Source: an uncultured Pseudomonadota bacterium
GTDB lineage: Bacteria; Pseudomonadota; Gammaproteobacteria; Steroidobacterales; Steroidobacteraceae
NCBI GenBank assembly: GCA_903862885.1
Contig: CAIOZU010000046.1
Location: 1 to 62,816, forward strand
Direction: 5' to 3'
DNA length: 62,816 bases
The notes beneath the pieces were generated by a model. That model saw only the letters and a program-made list of their open reading frames with translations. It did not search any database and was not told the DNA's origin. Made by a program: the position numbers and the translations under genes. The stretch's first letter is position 1, and every line of letters begins with the position of its first letter. Below, piece by piece: positions 34,731-44,934 of this stretch.

Positions 34731-37049
34731 ATGGCACGCGCCCCTGTTCAGCTGATGATGAAATCCGTCGGATGGATGCTGTGCTTGGGCGCGGCACTCT
34801 TTGTATGCGACCACGTCATGGCGCAGGCTGTACCGCGTGAACCACTCGGTTTGGGTGGTTACGAATTTCCTTTGGCGGTCGCACGCCATGCGGGCAGCAC
34901 CTTGCCTCCCCTCGCGAACCCGCCATCGGGCGATCTCGCCGACCAAGCGAAGCCCACCAATCAGTGGTACTCATCGCTGCTCTTTAGCCACGCCCCTGCT
35001 CCGTTGCACGCTCACCCGATGAGCTACCGCGCAGTCCCTGGCGGATTTGAGATATCGAGACCGGTCGGTCATTTACACGTGACACCGAAGGGCCAGCAGG
35101 AAATGCAGTTTAGGCATATCCCGGCCATCACCGTCAGCCCCGACGGCTTCTACGCCGGGGAAGGCCACCTCTCTCAGGTATCGAACTGGCTGGTGGAGGT
35201 GACACTGCCGGGACCCGTGGGCGAGACACTGACCGCTCGTGTCTTGCATGGCAGCCCGTTCAGCTACTTCACCTGCAGTCAGGGCGCAGTGCGCCTCCAC
35301 TTGAGTGAACCCTCGCTTGCACCCAGCACCCTCCCACCGATGCGAGATCCCAAAGTCACGCTGATCACGATCAACGAACAGACCTACGCACTGTTCGTAC
35401 CCACCGGCGCAACGTCCGAGTGGCGTACCCCGACCGATCTGATCTTGCATCTACCGACCGATAGACACTATTTCTCAATTGCCGGTTTGCCCAACCCAGA
35501 CCCCACCACCGTCGCTGACTTCTTGGCGGTGGCTTACGCATTTCCAACCCACACGGAGGTCACCTGGCGCTATGACCAAAGCACAAGCACTGTCACCACG
35601 CAGTTATCCGTACAAACAGAAGCCAAAGAAGGCAACCAGCACCTCACCTTCATGGGTTTATACCCTCACCATTGGAATTATTTAAAAGATAAGCTCCCAT
35701 CAAACTACCAATACGACTCGGTGCGCGGCCCCATTCGTTTGGTAGCCCGCAATGAGATCACTCTGCAACACACCTTTAATGGGCTCCTGCCGCGTTGGCC
35801 GGATCTAGCCGCGCTGGCTGATCAGAGCGTCGTACAGCACTTACTACAAGGCGAGCTGCCACGGACACAAAGCCGCTTCACAGACGGCGAACAAGGCGCG
35901 TACTGGCGCGGGAAGAGCCTCGCCGCCGTCGCCCAAGCAGCCAACGTCGCCGAAGCCGTGGCCCTACCCGAGATCAGCACGTCACTGGTCGGTGTATTAA
36001 GAAAACAGCTCGAGTCGGGCTTAGATGGGCATCATCCGCTTTACTTCGCGCAAGATGTCACTCTTGGCACGATGCTCTCCTTCCCAGAAGAGTACCGCAG
36101 CATCAGCTCGATGAATGACCATCATTTTCATTACGGATACTGGATAGCCGCCGCCGCTCAACTCGCGCTTCGTGATCCGGTGTGGGCAGATCAGAACCAT
36201 TGGGGCGCGCTGATTAATCGCCTGATCGCGGACATTGCCACCCCGGAGCAGGGACGATCCGATTTTCCGCTTCTTCGGCCGTTCGATGTCTATGAGGGCC
36301 ACTCGTGGGCATCCGGCGAAGGCAATCTAGACGCAGGCAACAATCAAGAGTCCTCATCTGAGGCCATCAATGCCTGGGCTGCCATCGTTTTGTGGGCGGA
36401 AGCCACCCACAACACAGCGCTTCGCGATCTCGGCATCTACCTGTACACCACTGAAGTGGCCTCGATACAACAATACTGGTTTGACCTCAATCACCAGGTG
36501 TTTGCCACCGACTTCAGCAGTCCCTTCGCCAGCTTAGTGTTTGGTGGGCAGTACACCAACACCACGTGGTGGACCGCAGAACCCCGTCAAAGCCAAGGCA
36601 TCAACTTATTACCGATCACACCGGCGTCTATTTATCTGGCCGCTGATCCGGCGTACCTCAAGCGCTATGTGGCCCTCATACCCAGCGCCCGCCTCGCGTA
36701 TGAGGCGAAAGGCGCACCCGATGGCAGCGACTCGGATATTTGGCAGGATATTTTCGCAGAAGCCTTGGCTCTCGCCGACCCCAATGCGGCTCTCGCCTCC
36801 TGGCAAAAGAATGGATCCGTGGAATACGGCGAGACGCGCGCACACGCTCTGTATTGGATCCTGAGCTTACGGCAGCTGGGCACACCGGATCTGAGCATCA
36901 CCGCCAACACACCCCTCTACGGGGTCTTTCGTCGCGGCGACCTTCACACGTATGTCGTCTACAATGCGAGCGACACCGCAACCGACATCAGCTTTAGTGA
37001 CGGCAAACATCTCACCGCGCCACCGCATCGCTTGACACAAGCGCACTGA
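34731..37049 (+). CDS. Glycoside hydrolase family 81 endo-beta-1,3-glucanase
   Basis: The 772-residue protein has a signal peptide and the family 81 layout: an N-terminal beta-rich region (PTNQWYSSLLF near residue 63) and a helical catalytic region with NDHHFHYGYWIAAA, YEGHSWASG and NQESSSEAINAWAA, which contains the candidate catalytic acids. Family 81 enzymes cut laminarin-type beta-1,3-glucans of fungi and algae. A TTG at 34722 opens the frame, but the ATG at 34731 is the better start. It acts outside the cytoplasm. It is followed by a convergent peptidase gene, with about 40 bases between. Confidence 0.9.
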   Translation: MARAPVQLMMKSVGWMLCLGAALFVCDHVMAQAVPREPLGLGGYEFPLAVARHAGSTLPPLANPPSGDLADQAKPTNQWYSSLLFSHAPAPLHAHPMSYRAVPGGFEISRPVGHLHVTPKGQQEMQFRHIPAITVSPDGFYAGEGHLSQVSNWLVEVTLPGPVGETLTARVLHGSPFSYFTCSQGAVRLHLSEPSLAPSTLPPMRDPKVTLITINEQTYALFVPTGATSEWRTPTDLILHLPTDRHYFSIAGLPNPDPTTVADFLAVAYAFPTHTEVTWRYDQSTSTVTTQLSVQTEAKEGNQHLTFMGLYPHHWNYLKDKLPSNYQYDSVRGPIRLVARNEITLQHTFNGLLPRWPDLAALADQSVVQHLLQGELPRTQSRFTDGEQGAYWRGKSLAAVAQAANVAEAVALPEISTSLVGVLRKQLESGLDGHHPLYFAQDVTLGTMLSFPEEYRSISSMNDHHFHYGYWIAAAAQLALRDPVWADQNHWGALINRLIADIATPEQGRSDFPLLRPFDVYEGHSWASGEGNLDAGNNQESSSEAINAWAAIVLWAEATHNTALRDLGIYLYTTEVASIQQYWFDLNHQVFATDFSSPFASLVFGGQYTNTTWWTAEPRQSQGINLLPITPASIYLAADPAYLKRYVALIPSARLAYEAKGAPDGSDSDIWQDIFAEALALADPNAALASWQKNGSVEYGETRAHALYWILSLRQLGTPDLSITANTPLYGVFRRGDLHTYVVYNASDTATDISFSDGKHLTAPPHRLTQAH

Positions 37050-37088
37050 TACTTCACCGCCGATGGCAGGGATTCGCCACGGCGCCCC

Positions 37089-39125
37089 TCACCACATCAA
37101 CACGCGATCCGCGGGTGCTCGATACATCCGATCACCGGCCTTGATGGCAAAAGCCTCAAAGAAGCCAGGCTGGTTGGCTACCGTGCCCAATACCCGACAA
37201 CTGGGCATTGAGTGCGGATCCGCTTTAATCAGCTCGATCATAAATTGATCACGCGCCTTATCACGCCACACTTGGGCGAATCCCAAATAAAAGCGCTGCT
37301 CGCCGCTAAAGCCATCCAACGTCGGCGCTGAATGACCCTGTAACGACAACTGATAGGCCTTAAACGCAATCGCAAGACCCGAGTTATCGGCAATATTTTC
37401 ACCCAAAGTCAATTCGCCATTCAGGTGAAAGCCCTTGACGGGCTCAAAGACATTGTACTGATCAACTAACGCCTTTGACTTGGCGGCAAACGACTCATGA
37501 TCAGCCTGTGTCCACCAATCGCGCAAGTTCCCCACCCCATCGTACTGAGCCCCCTGATCATCAAAACCATGACTGATCTCATGGCCAATGACTGACCCAA
37601 TCCCACCGTAATTGACGGCATCATCGGCAGCCGCATTAAAAAACGGCGCCTGCAGTATCGCCGCCGGAAAGACAATTTCGTTTAATTCTGGGTTGTAATA
37701 CGCATTGACGGTCTGCGGATACATACCCCACTCTGAGCGATCAACCGGACTACCGATCTTGGCCAAATTACGCTTTGCCTCAAACTCAGCGCCTCTCATG
37801 ACATTACCCACGAGATCATCTGCTTTAACTTCAAGCGCACTGTAATCCCGCCAATGATCTGGATAACCAATTTTGGTAGTGATGGCTGCAAGCTTCGCAT
37901 GCGCTTCGCGCTTTGTTTCAGCTCCCATCCAGTCAAGCGTATCGATGTCCAAGCGATAGGCGTCGAGCAGGTTTTTAACCAGCGCATCCACGCGTTGCTT
38001 GCTTTCCGGGGGGAAATAGCGCGCTACGTAGGCCTCACCTAAAGCCTCACCCATCATGCGATCAACCAACGACACCCCTCGTTTCCAGCGGATGCGATTC
38101 TCAGGAACACCCTGCAGAGTCGTTCCATAAAATGCGAAGTGGCTATCGACAAACGCTTTCGACAAATAAGGCGCATACGCCGACAACACCTGCCAACGAA
38201 CATACCGTTTCCACACGGGCAGTGGTGTCGAGCGCACTAACGCGCTCAATCCTTTAAAGTAACTTGGCTGACTCATGTTAATCGCGGTGACTTTACCCTG
38301 AAGACCGGCGGCGCCTAAATAAGCTTGCCAGTCAAGTTGAGGCGCGACTTTGCTCAAGTCTTCTGTCTTAATGAGGTTATAGAGCTTCACCGGGTCGCGA
38401 TTTTCTACCTTCGTCCATTGCACTTTTGCAAGCGCCGTTTCTAGCGCAACAATCTGCTTGGCGTCGCGTTTCGCCCGCTCATCCCCTGCTAAGGCCAACA
38501 TCTGCGCGATGTGCGAGACATACTGCGCGCGAATCTTCGTTAAAGTCGCCTCATCGCTTAAGTAATAATCGCGATCCGGGAGACCTAGGCCGTCCTGACT
38601 AATATCATAGAGGTAGCGCGTGGAATCCTTATTATCGAGATGCACGAAGGATGCAAAAGGAACCGTCACCTCAATACGTTGCAGGTGCGCAAATAATTCG
38701 AACAGTTCTGATTTGCTTTTGATCGCATCAATGCGCGATAACTCGGCGGTGAGCGGTGTGAGACCCTTTGCTTCTAGGCTCGCTTCATCCATAAAGCTTT
38801 GGTAGAAAGCGGCGACTTTGTGTGTGTGAGCAGAGCCCTTCCCGTCCGCACCCGACACAGCCTCCTCAATCAAACTCTTTAGCTGCGACTGGGCATCATC
38901 GTAGAGCCGATCAAAAGCGCCGTAGCTTGACTTGTCAGCCGGAATATCCGTGGTGGCGAGCCATTTTCCGTTGACGTAGGCATTGAGATCATCCTGGGGA
39001 CGAACCGAGCCATCGAACTCAGCGACTGAGAGGCCTGACGCCAAGGGCGCGCTGGCGGCGGGCTTAGGCTTAAACAAACCGGCGAGCGACAGCAGAACCA
39101 GACCCACCGCAAGCATTCGCCGCAT
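37089..39125 (-). CDS. M13-family zinc metallopeptidase (neprilysin/PepO-like)
   Basis: The 678-residue protein has a signal peptide and the M13 motifs: the substrate-binding NAYYNPELNEIVFPAAIL, the zinc motif VIGHEISHGFDDQG, and the third zinc ligand in LGENIADNSGL. All catalytic residues are present. Members cleave peptides of up to about 40 residues in the periplasm or outside. TAGGGG precedes the ATG. It lies downstream of the phosphatase-like gene on the same strand, with 83 bases between, and may be co-transcribed. Confidence 0.93.
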   Translation of the reverse strand: MRRMLAVGLVLLSLAGLFKPKPAASAPLASGLSVAEFDGSVRPQDDLNAYVNGKWLATTDIPADKSSYGAFDRLYDDAQSQLKSLIEEAVSGADGKGSAHTHKVAAFYQSFMDEASLEAKGLTPLTAELSRIDAIKSKSELFELFAHLQRIEVTVPFASFVHLDNKDSTRYLYDISQDGLGLPDRDYYLSDEATLTKIRAQYVSHIAQMLALAGDERAKRDAKQIVALETALAKVQWTKVENRDPVKLYNLIKTEDLSKVAPQLDWQAYLGAAGLQGKVTAINMSQPSYFKGLSALVRSTPLPVWKRYVRWQVLSAYAPYLSKAFVDSHFAFYGTTLQGVPENRIRWKRGVSLVDRMMGEALGEAYVARYFPPESKQRVDALVKNLLDAYRLDIDTLDWMGAETKREAHAKLAAITTKIGYPDHWRDYSALEVKADDLVGNVMRGAEFEAKRNLAKIGSPVDRSEWGMYPQTVNAYYNPELNEIVFPAAILQAPFFNAAADDAVNYGGIGSVIGHEISHGFDDQGAQYDGVGNLRDWWTQADHESFAAKSKALVDQYNVFEPVKGFHLNGELTLGENIADNSGLAIAFKAYQLSLQGHSAPTLDGFSGEQRFYLGFAQVWRDKARDQFMIELIKADPHSMPSCRVLGTVANQPGFFEAFAIKAGDRMYRAPADRVLMW

Positions 39126-39208
39126 ATAAAAACCCCTACGAAAAGACCTGACACGATGCCGGCAGCCTAATGGATGCCAGCGCCTTCACGCAAGACCCGC
39201 AACCCCCC

Positions 39209-40330
39209 TCAGGGCGCTTTAAATATAGGCAGAGGGGGCGCCGCCTTGGGCTTAAAGCGCCTAAAATCTCGCCCTAGAACCGCAGCAACGGTCGCTGCGA
39301 TCTGCCCCTGGGTCACTGGCGCGATGTGTGTGCGCTCACCTAAGGCGGGAGTATCAGGGCCCATGACCGCGATCCAGATATTCTCTGAGCCCGGCTCTTT
39401 GACGCCATGCTCACGCCACAACAAAGGGCCACTGCCGCGTCCGTGGTCGGTGGTGATAATGAAGGTCGTCTGATCGCGGTACTGAGGGATGGCCTGCATT
39501 TGCTCCCACAAATCCTTGATGAAGGCATCCGCATGTTGCACCGTTTGCAGCAGGGCATCATAGCGACCAAGATGGGCCCAGTTATCAATGTCGCCATAGC
39601 CCACGAATAGCACGCGCGGGTGGTGCTCCATCAAGCGATCTCTAAGCACCAAATGCACGAAGGAATCCATCGGATCTTCGTCCTCAAGACGCGTGGTCGT
39701 CTCGTACAACTCACGCAGTTGGCGCGCCGCAGGCAAGGTGGCGCTCGGATCCAATAGCGTCTCACCTGATCGAATCAGCAGATGACTACGAGGCTCGTTG
39801 AAGATGTCGTGGAACGATGCCCAGTTACCCACGATCTCGACTTGATCGTGGTAATCAGGCAAGTCATTTAACCACTCAAAGACCGTCGTGTTGGGATTCA
39901 CGCCGAACTCATTCGTACGGATCCGTCGGTCAGCAACCCCGGTCGTGATCTCATTATAACCAGGGTATGAAATCCAAAAAGGGTTGGTGACCACCGCCTG
40001 ACTGCCTAGCCGTCGGTTGCCAAAGAGCTGTCCGTGAGTCGCCACCGTCTCCCACAGAAACGGCATCAGGATGCGCCGCCTCGCGTGCACCTCGTCAGAC
40101 CAAAACTGACTCTTTAACTTAGGTAGTGCAGTCCAGCTTCCACCCGCTTTCTCGTTGCTGATCAACAATGGATCCGCACCGGTGAAGACCTCCTGCCAGC
40201 GCAGACCATCCAGAACAATCAACACCACGTTCTTCGTTTTAAGCTCCTGAGCAAGCGCCGGCAGTGCCAGGCAACAGGCGAGCACCCACCACCCGGACAG
40301 TCGCACAGCCAAGCGCACGCTCAAGCGCAT
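39209..40330 (-). CDS. Alkaline-phosphatase-superfamily (sulfatase-like) hydrolase, exported
   Basis: The 373-residue protein has a signal peptide (ALPALAQ) and the alkaline phosphatase/sulfatase core: VVLIVLDGLRWQEVF with the first metal Asp, a nucleophile region around ISYPGYNEITTG, YGDIDNWAHLGRYD, and FIITTDHGRG with the last Asp-His metal pair. This layout matches exported phosphodiesterase, phosphatase or sulfatase enzymes, and the exact substrate is open. GAGAGG precedes the ATG. Its stop lies 83 bases before the M13 peptidase start on the same strand. Confidence 0.82.
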   Translation of the reverse strand: MRLSVRLAVRLSGWWVLACCLALPALAQELKTKNVVLIVLDGLRWQEVFTGADPLLISNEKAGGSWTALPKLKSQFWSDEVHARRRILMPFLWETVATHGQLFGNRRLGSQAVVTNPFWISYPGYNEITTGVADRRIRTNEFGVNPNTTVFEWLNDLPDYHDQVEIVGNWASFHDIFNEPRSHLLIRSGETLLDPSATLPAARQLRELYETTTRLEDEDPMDSFVHLVLRDRLMEHHPRVLFVGYGDIDNWAHLGRYDALLQTVQHADAFIKDLWEQMQAIPQYRDQTTFIITTDHGRGSGPLLWREHGVKEPGSENIWIAVMGPDTPALGERTHIAPVTQGQIAATVAAVLGRDFRRFKPKAAPPLPIFKAP

Positions 40331-40397
40331 AACAACCTCTCAGGATAGGCATCTCTTGTTGTGCCCCGGGTGTATGACAGATTGACGGCAGGAGCGC

Positions 40398-42464
40398 TCA
40401 ACGACGCGCCTCCCCCGGCGCACTGTATGCACGCGAGCGCCCTCCCAAACCCAGACTCATGCGGCGAAGTTCGGCGATCTCATCGCGCAGCTTGGCGGCC
40501 CCTTCAAACTCCAGATTGCGAGCAAGCTTTTGCATGTCGATCTCAAGTTTCTTGATGCGCTTTACCATTTGCTCGGGGGTCATATCCAGCGGAATCCCCG
40601 CCTCAATGCGCCGTCCCCGCTCATCGGAGGTGCGCGCGCCCTCCATGACATCTTGCACAGCCTTTAAGATACTGCGTGGCGTGATGCCATGCGCTTCGTT
40701 ATAGGCGATCTGCTTTGTCCGGCGTCGACCGGTCTCATCCATCGCTCGGCGCATCGATCCGGTAATCGAATCCGCGTACAGAATGGCTCGGCCGTTGAGA
40801 TTTCGAGCCGCTCTGCCCATGGTCTGGATCAATGCCCCTTCTGAGCGCAAGAAGCCTTCTTTATCAGCATCTAAGATGGCCACCAACGAGACCTCAGGTA
40901 AGTCCAAGCCCTCACGTAATAGGTTAATACCCACCAACACATCAAAGGTCCCCAAGCGCAGATCGCGCAGAATCTCCATGCGCTCGACCGTCTCCACATC
41001 TGAATGCAGATAGCGAACCTTAATCCCATGCTCATGCAGATAATCGGTGAGATCTTCTGACATGCGCTTGGTGAGGGTGGTAATTAATACGCGCTCACCG
41101 CGTGCGACGGTCAAATTAATCTCGGATAACACATCGTCCACTTGCGTGCGCACCGGTCTTACTTCGACCGGTGGATCGACTAAGCCGGTGGGGCGCACCA
41201 CCTGCTCGATGACCGCATCCGTTGAATGGGCATACTCGTAAGGCCCTGGCGTTGCTGACACCAAAATCATCTGCGGCGCCAAACGCTCCCACTCCTCAAA
41301 TCGAAGCGGCCGGTTATCTAGGGCGGATGGCAATCGAAAACCGTAGTTCACCAAGGTTTCTTTACGCGAACGATCGCCTTTATACATGCCTCCGAGTTGT
41401 GGGATCGAGACATGGCTTTCATCCACCACCAACAGCGCCCCCTCAGGGAGATAATCAAACAAACATGGGGGTGGCTCGCCGGGCGCTCGCCCCGAGAGGT
41501 AACGCGAATAGTTTTCAATCCCGGCGCAGTAACCCACCTCGTTCATCATCTCCAAATCAAACATCGTGCGCTGCTCAAGACGCTGCGCCTCGACCAACTT
41601 AGACTGCGCGCGCAACTCCGCCAAGCGCTCACGGAGCTCATCTTTAATGGCATCCAAGGCGCCGACTAGGCGTGCTTTAGGGGTCACATAGTGGCTCGAA
41701 GGATAAATGGTGGCACGCGGCACGGTGCGGGTGATCTCCCCAGTCAGCGGATCAAAATACTGAATCGACTCGATCTCATCATCAAACAAGCGCACCCGCA
41801 CTGCCTCACGCTCGGATTCGGCGGGGAAAATATCGATGACATCCCCACGCACCCGGTAGGTGCCTTGCGATAAATCAATATCATTACGCGTGTATTGCAT
41901 ATCCGTGAGCCGATGCAAGAGCTTGCGCTGATCGATGCGCTCACTGCGCACGAGGTGCAACACCATGGACAGGTAAGCCTGCGGATCACCCAATCCATAG
42001 ATCGCAGAGACGGTCGCTACGATGATGCAGTCTTTGCGCTCTAGCAGCGCCTTGGTCGCTGACAAACGCATCTGCTCGATGTGGTCATTGATAGAAGCGT
42101 CTTTCTCGATAAAGGTATCAGAAGCGGGCACATAGGCCTCTGGCTGATAGTAGTCATAGTAGGAAACAAAGTATTCAACCGCATTATTGGGAAAGAACTC
42201 TTTGAACTCCCCATAGAGCTGCGCCGCCAAGGTCTTGTTGTGCGCCATCACAATCGTCGGACGCTGCACGTGCTCAATCACATTGGCAATGGAGAAGGTC
42301 TTACCGGAGCCTGTGACTCCGAGCAAAGTCTGATAGCGAAGACCAGCGTCTAGGTTTTCAAGCATCTGCGCAATCGCCGCCGGCTGATCGCCCGCCGGCT
42401 GATAGTCAGCCACCAACTCAAAGCGCCGGTGCTCCGCGCTAGGAACCGGGGCGATCAGCGCCAT
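40398..42464 (-). CDS. uvrB: Excinuclease ABC subunit B
   Basis: The 688-residue DNA-repair helicase-like protein loads onto damaged DNA with UvrA and recruits UvrC. It has the Walker [11 protein letters not shown], the beta-hairpin segment [12 protein letters not shown], the DESHV box and a C-terminal UVR motif around [20 protein letters not shown]. The length is normal. AGGATC lies before the ATG. It is divergent from the aminotransferase gene, with about 66 bases between. Confidence 0.98.
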   Translation of the reverse strand: MALIAPVPSAEHRRFELVADYQPAGDQPAAIAQMLENLDAGLRYQTLLGVTGSGKTFSIANVIEHVQRPTIVMAHNKTLAAQLYGEFKEFFPNNAVEYFVSYYDYYQPEAYVPASDTFIEKDASINDHIEQMRLSATKALLERKDCIIVATVSAIYGLGDPQAYLSMVLHLVRSERIDQRKLLHRLTDMQYTRNDIDLSQGTYRVRGDVIDIFPAESEREAVRVRLFDDEIESIQYFDPLTGEITRTVPRATIYPSSHYVTPKARLVGALDAIKDELRERLAELRAQSKLVEAQRLEQRTMFDLEMMNEVGYCAGIENYSRYLSGRAPGEPPPCLFDYLPEGALLVVDESHVSIPQLGGMYKGDRSRKETLVNYGFRLPSALDNRPLRFEEWERLAPQMILVSATPGPYEYAHSTDAVIEQVVRPTGLVDPPVEVRPVRTQVDDVLSEINLTVARGERVLITTLTKRMSEDLTDYLHEHGIKVRYLHSDVETVERMEILRDLRLGTFDVLVGINLLREGLDLPEVSLVAILDADKEGFLRSEGALIQTMGRAARNLNGRAILYADSITGSMRRAMDETGRRRTKQIAYNEAHGITPRSILKAVQDVMEGARTSDERGRRIEAGIPLDMTPEQMVKRIKKLEIDMQKLARNLEFEGAAKLRDEIAELRRMSLGLGGRSRAYSAPGEARR

Positions 42465-42530
42465 TGGAATTGATCCTGGAGTGCATTTACGGGAGAATTC
42501 ACGCTCGTTACCCTGCTCTTGGAAGTCATC

Positions 42531-43712
42531 GTGCCCATTGTCGTGTCAAAGCGCGTCCACCGCATCAAGCCCTCGCCCACCCTCGCCGTGACGGCCCGAG
42601 CCGCGCAACTCAAAGCGGAGGGAAAGGACATTATCGGCCTTGGCGCCGGAGAGCCCGATTTTGACACGCCCGCCCACATTGCAGAGGCCGGAATCGCAGC
42701 GATCCGGGATGGATTTACCCGCTACACCAATGTCGATGGCATCCCGGAACTGAAAGACGCCATTATTGCCAAATTCAAGCGCGACAATGGCCTGAGTTAC
42801 ACCCGTCCGCAGATCTTGGTGTCTGCCGGCGCCAAGCACACCATCTTTAACTTAGTCCTCGCGCTGCTCGATGCCGGTGATGAGGTGATCATCCCGGCCC
42901 CGTACTGGGTTTCCTACCCGGATATGGTGCTGTTAGCGGATGGCGTGCCGGTGATCGTCCACGCGGGCGCGTCTCAAGGCTACAAGATCACCCCACGGCA
43001 ATTAGAGGCCGCCATCACGCCTAAAACGCGCCTAGTCATCCTCAACAGCCCCTCCAACCCCACCGGCGCCGCCTACACGCGTGCGGAGCTGGCCGCTTTA
43101 GGGGCGGTACTGCTCAACCACCCCAAGATCGTCATTGGCACCGATGATATGTACGAGCACATCTGGTGGGGCCCAGAACCGTTTTGTAGCTTGGTCACCG
43201 CCTGCCCTGACTTGATGGATCGCACCGTCACGATCAACGGCGTCTCCAAAAGCTATGCCATGACCGGCTGGCGTATTGGCTACTGTGGGGGGCCGGCCGA
43301 ACTGATCAAGGCCATGGCGACCATTCAGGGCCAATCGACCTCAAATGCCACCTCCATCAGCCAGAAAGCCGCGACCGTCGCGCTCAATGGCAGTCAGCAG
43401 TGTATCGCCGAGATGAACACCGCCTTTAAAGCGCGACATGACTACGTGGTCGCCAGGTTGAACCGCATCCGCGGCGTGTCCTGCTTACCCGGCTTTGGCA
43501 CTTTTTATGCGTTTGCCGATGTGAGCGCGGCCATGAAAAACCTGCAGATTGCCGATGACAATGCCTTCGCAGAACGCCTGATCACCGATGCCTTAGTGGC
43601 GGTGGTGCCCGGCTCTGGCTTTGGGGCCCCAGGTCACATGCGCCTGTCTTTTGCCTGCTCGATGGAAACCCTAGAAAAGGCCCTCGAGCGCATTGCCCGT
43701 CTCCTAGACTAA
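42531..43712 (+). CDS. Class I aspartate aminotransferase (PLP-dependent)
   Basis: The 393-residue enzyme transfers amino groups between aspartate and 2-oxoglutarate, or closely related substrates. It has the aspartate aminotransferase Ib pattern: [19 protein letters not shown] at the start, [28 protein letters not shown] and the PLP lysine in [15 protein letters not shown]. The GTG at 42531, preceded by GGAAG, places the start at the usual family position. A TTG at 42519 and other upstream codons are less likely. Specificity for aspartate is inferred from family similarity. Confidence 0.93.
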   Translation: MPIVVSKRVHRIKPSPTLAVTARAAQLKAEGKDIIGLGAGEPDFDTPAHIAEAGIAAIRDGFTRYTNVDGIPELKDAIIAKFKRDNGLSYTRPQILVSAGAKHTIFNLVLALLDAGDEVIIPAPYWVSYPDMVLLADGVPVIVHAGASQGYKITPRQLEAAITPKTRLVILNSPSNPTGAAYTRAELAALGAVLLNHPKIVIGTDDMYEHIWWGPEPFCSLVTACPDLMDRTVTINGVSKSYAMTGWRIGYCGGPAELIKAMATIQGQSTSNATSISQKAATVALNGSQQCIAEMNTAFKARHDYVVARLNRIRGVSCLPGFGTFYAFADVSAAMKNLQIADDNAFAERLITDALVAVVPGSGFGAPGHMRLSFACSMETLEKALERIARLLD

Positions 43713-43862
43713 AAGCGGCCGCCGCCTAGCGCGATCTCAGGGATTTGGGCCCGCCCCCGCATCCAAGAGCCTGGTTTTTAAGCTGAAGACCTTCTTTCCT
43801 TGACTTGCTGCAGCGCGGTCGGGACAATGCGCGGCCTGTTTCAGAGAAGCTTTTTCAGCTGT

Positions 43863-43938
43863 TCCTCGGTAGCTCAGTCGGTAGAGCAAGCGACTGTTAA
43901 TCGCTGGGTCGCAGGTTCGAGTCCTGCCCGGGGAGCCA
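43863..43938 (+). tRNA. tRNA-Asn (anticodon GTT)
   Basis: A 76-base cloverleaf: acceptor arms TCCTCGG (43863-43869) and CCGGGGA (43928-43934), anticodon stem AGCGA/TCGCT with loop CTGTTAA giving anticodon GTT, T-arm GCAGG-TTCGAGT-CCTGC, discriminator G and encoded CCA at 43936-43938. Confidence 0.97.
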
Positions 43939-44296
43939 AATCTCTTTGGCCAACAACACATCTGGCTGAGGGTAACCCCTTGTTACGCTCAATGTGCCAA
44001 CGATTGACACACTTCATGACTCGCAGGCTTACCTCAATGAGGCGGCCTCGCCTCGAGGCACCGATTTTCGCAAATGCCTTTAGGCCATTTGGCCACTCAC
44101 CCGTTTACATCTCACGCAACGCTTCGCTCGCAGGACCAGCGAACGCAGTGATCGGCTTAGCTGAGGCATTCAAGCGGACGCGTCACTCCACTGTCGATCG
44201 CTTGCCTGCTCGAATCATAATCACTGTCGGTGGCGCACCCCGAACCAGCGCCAAACTCTCGAAGTCATTAATCCTGAGTGACAATCATAAAATCAT

Positions 44297-44508
44297 TTAG
44301 CCGCGCGTCGCGCCCACTCTCAAGGTCGTTTCTGGCGTGTTTTTCACGTTATGCCATTGCGCACGAGGGAAGGAAAAATGTGCCATCCGCGCATACATCG
44401 GCGGCTTCTCTTTCACTTATGCGGTTTGCGCGCTGGCGCCCCCGGAAAACACAGCGCCCAAGGTAAAACCCACCAGCGCACACATCGTGTTTGTATCTAT
44501 TTTTTCAT
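44297..44508 (-). pseudogene. Remnant of a small exported protein
   Basis: On the minus strand AAGGA precedes an ATG at 44506-44508. The start reads Met-Lys-Lys and then TAG. If the run of six A had one more base it would continue IDTNTMCALVGFTLG and AVFSGGASAQTA, a textbook signal peptide with an Ala-X-Ala cut site. In that frame a TAA follows directly, then VKEKPPMYARMAHFSFPRAQ and about 20 more codons to TAA at 44297. One frameshift and one nonsense codon therefore separate it from a working gene. I do not firmly recognise the family. Confidence 0.5.
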
Positions 44509-44893
44509 TATAAAATCCTTTTTATAAGTGTGTTGACTTAAACCCCACCTCAACGTATGTCCTTATACGAACTCACGATGTGCGCTTACTCACGCGTTAG
44601 ATAGAGCGTCTCGCTCATCACCGAGGCTTTAACGATATCTCGTCGCAAAAACGCCAACAAAAACACGCACACGCCCGCGCCTGCCGAAATAATTAAGCCA
44701 ATGGGTATTAAAGACGGTCATTACAGTCATTCGGCGCTTTACACCGTCCTGTCGCACAGAGGGTGAGCGCCCGCCACCTGAGGTAAGGTGGGGTGAGCGG
44801 CGTATGAATAAGCCGCCGCCACCCTCCATCCCTTTGCAGTCCCGATGATCACGCGCCTCACTACGTGAACAACAGACAAATGAGTCATGCAAA

Positions 44894-44915
44894 GGCACCG
44901 CCCACAAGCGGCGCC
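44894..44915 (-). terminator. Candidate terminator after the porin
   Basis: On the minus strand an 8-base stem (arms 44908-44915 and 44894-44901, with one wobble pair) and a six-base loop are followed by TTTGC. It lies 20 bases after the porin stop. The T-run is short, so termination strength is uncertain. Confidence 0.5.
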
Positions 44916-44934
44916 TGGACTGCGCGGTCATCGC

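Larger units (their letters stand above)
43939..44934. other. Gene-poor region downstream of tRNA-Asn
   Basis: These 996 bases hold no intact gene. A decayed minus-strand gene is visible at 44297-44508, and a terminator for the porin lies at 44894-44915. Between 43939 and 44290 I see no recognisable coding sequence. Between 44520 and 44890 there is a CCACCT/AGGTGG hairpin near 44776-44793 but nothing else clear. Loss of genes after a tRNA would fit an old insertion that decayed. Confidence 0.4.

Noticed and set aside
43737-43961. 74-residue minus-strand frame across tRNA-Asn
   Set aside because: It contains the GRTRTCDP pattern produced by antisense reading of a tRNA, a common false gene.
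43939-44290. Integrase or transposase remnant after tRNA-Asn
   Set aside because: No recombinase motif or duplicated tRNA end was visible in any frame I read.
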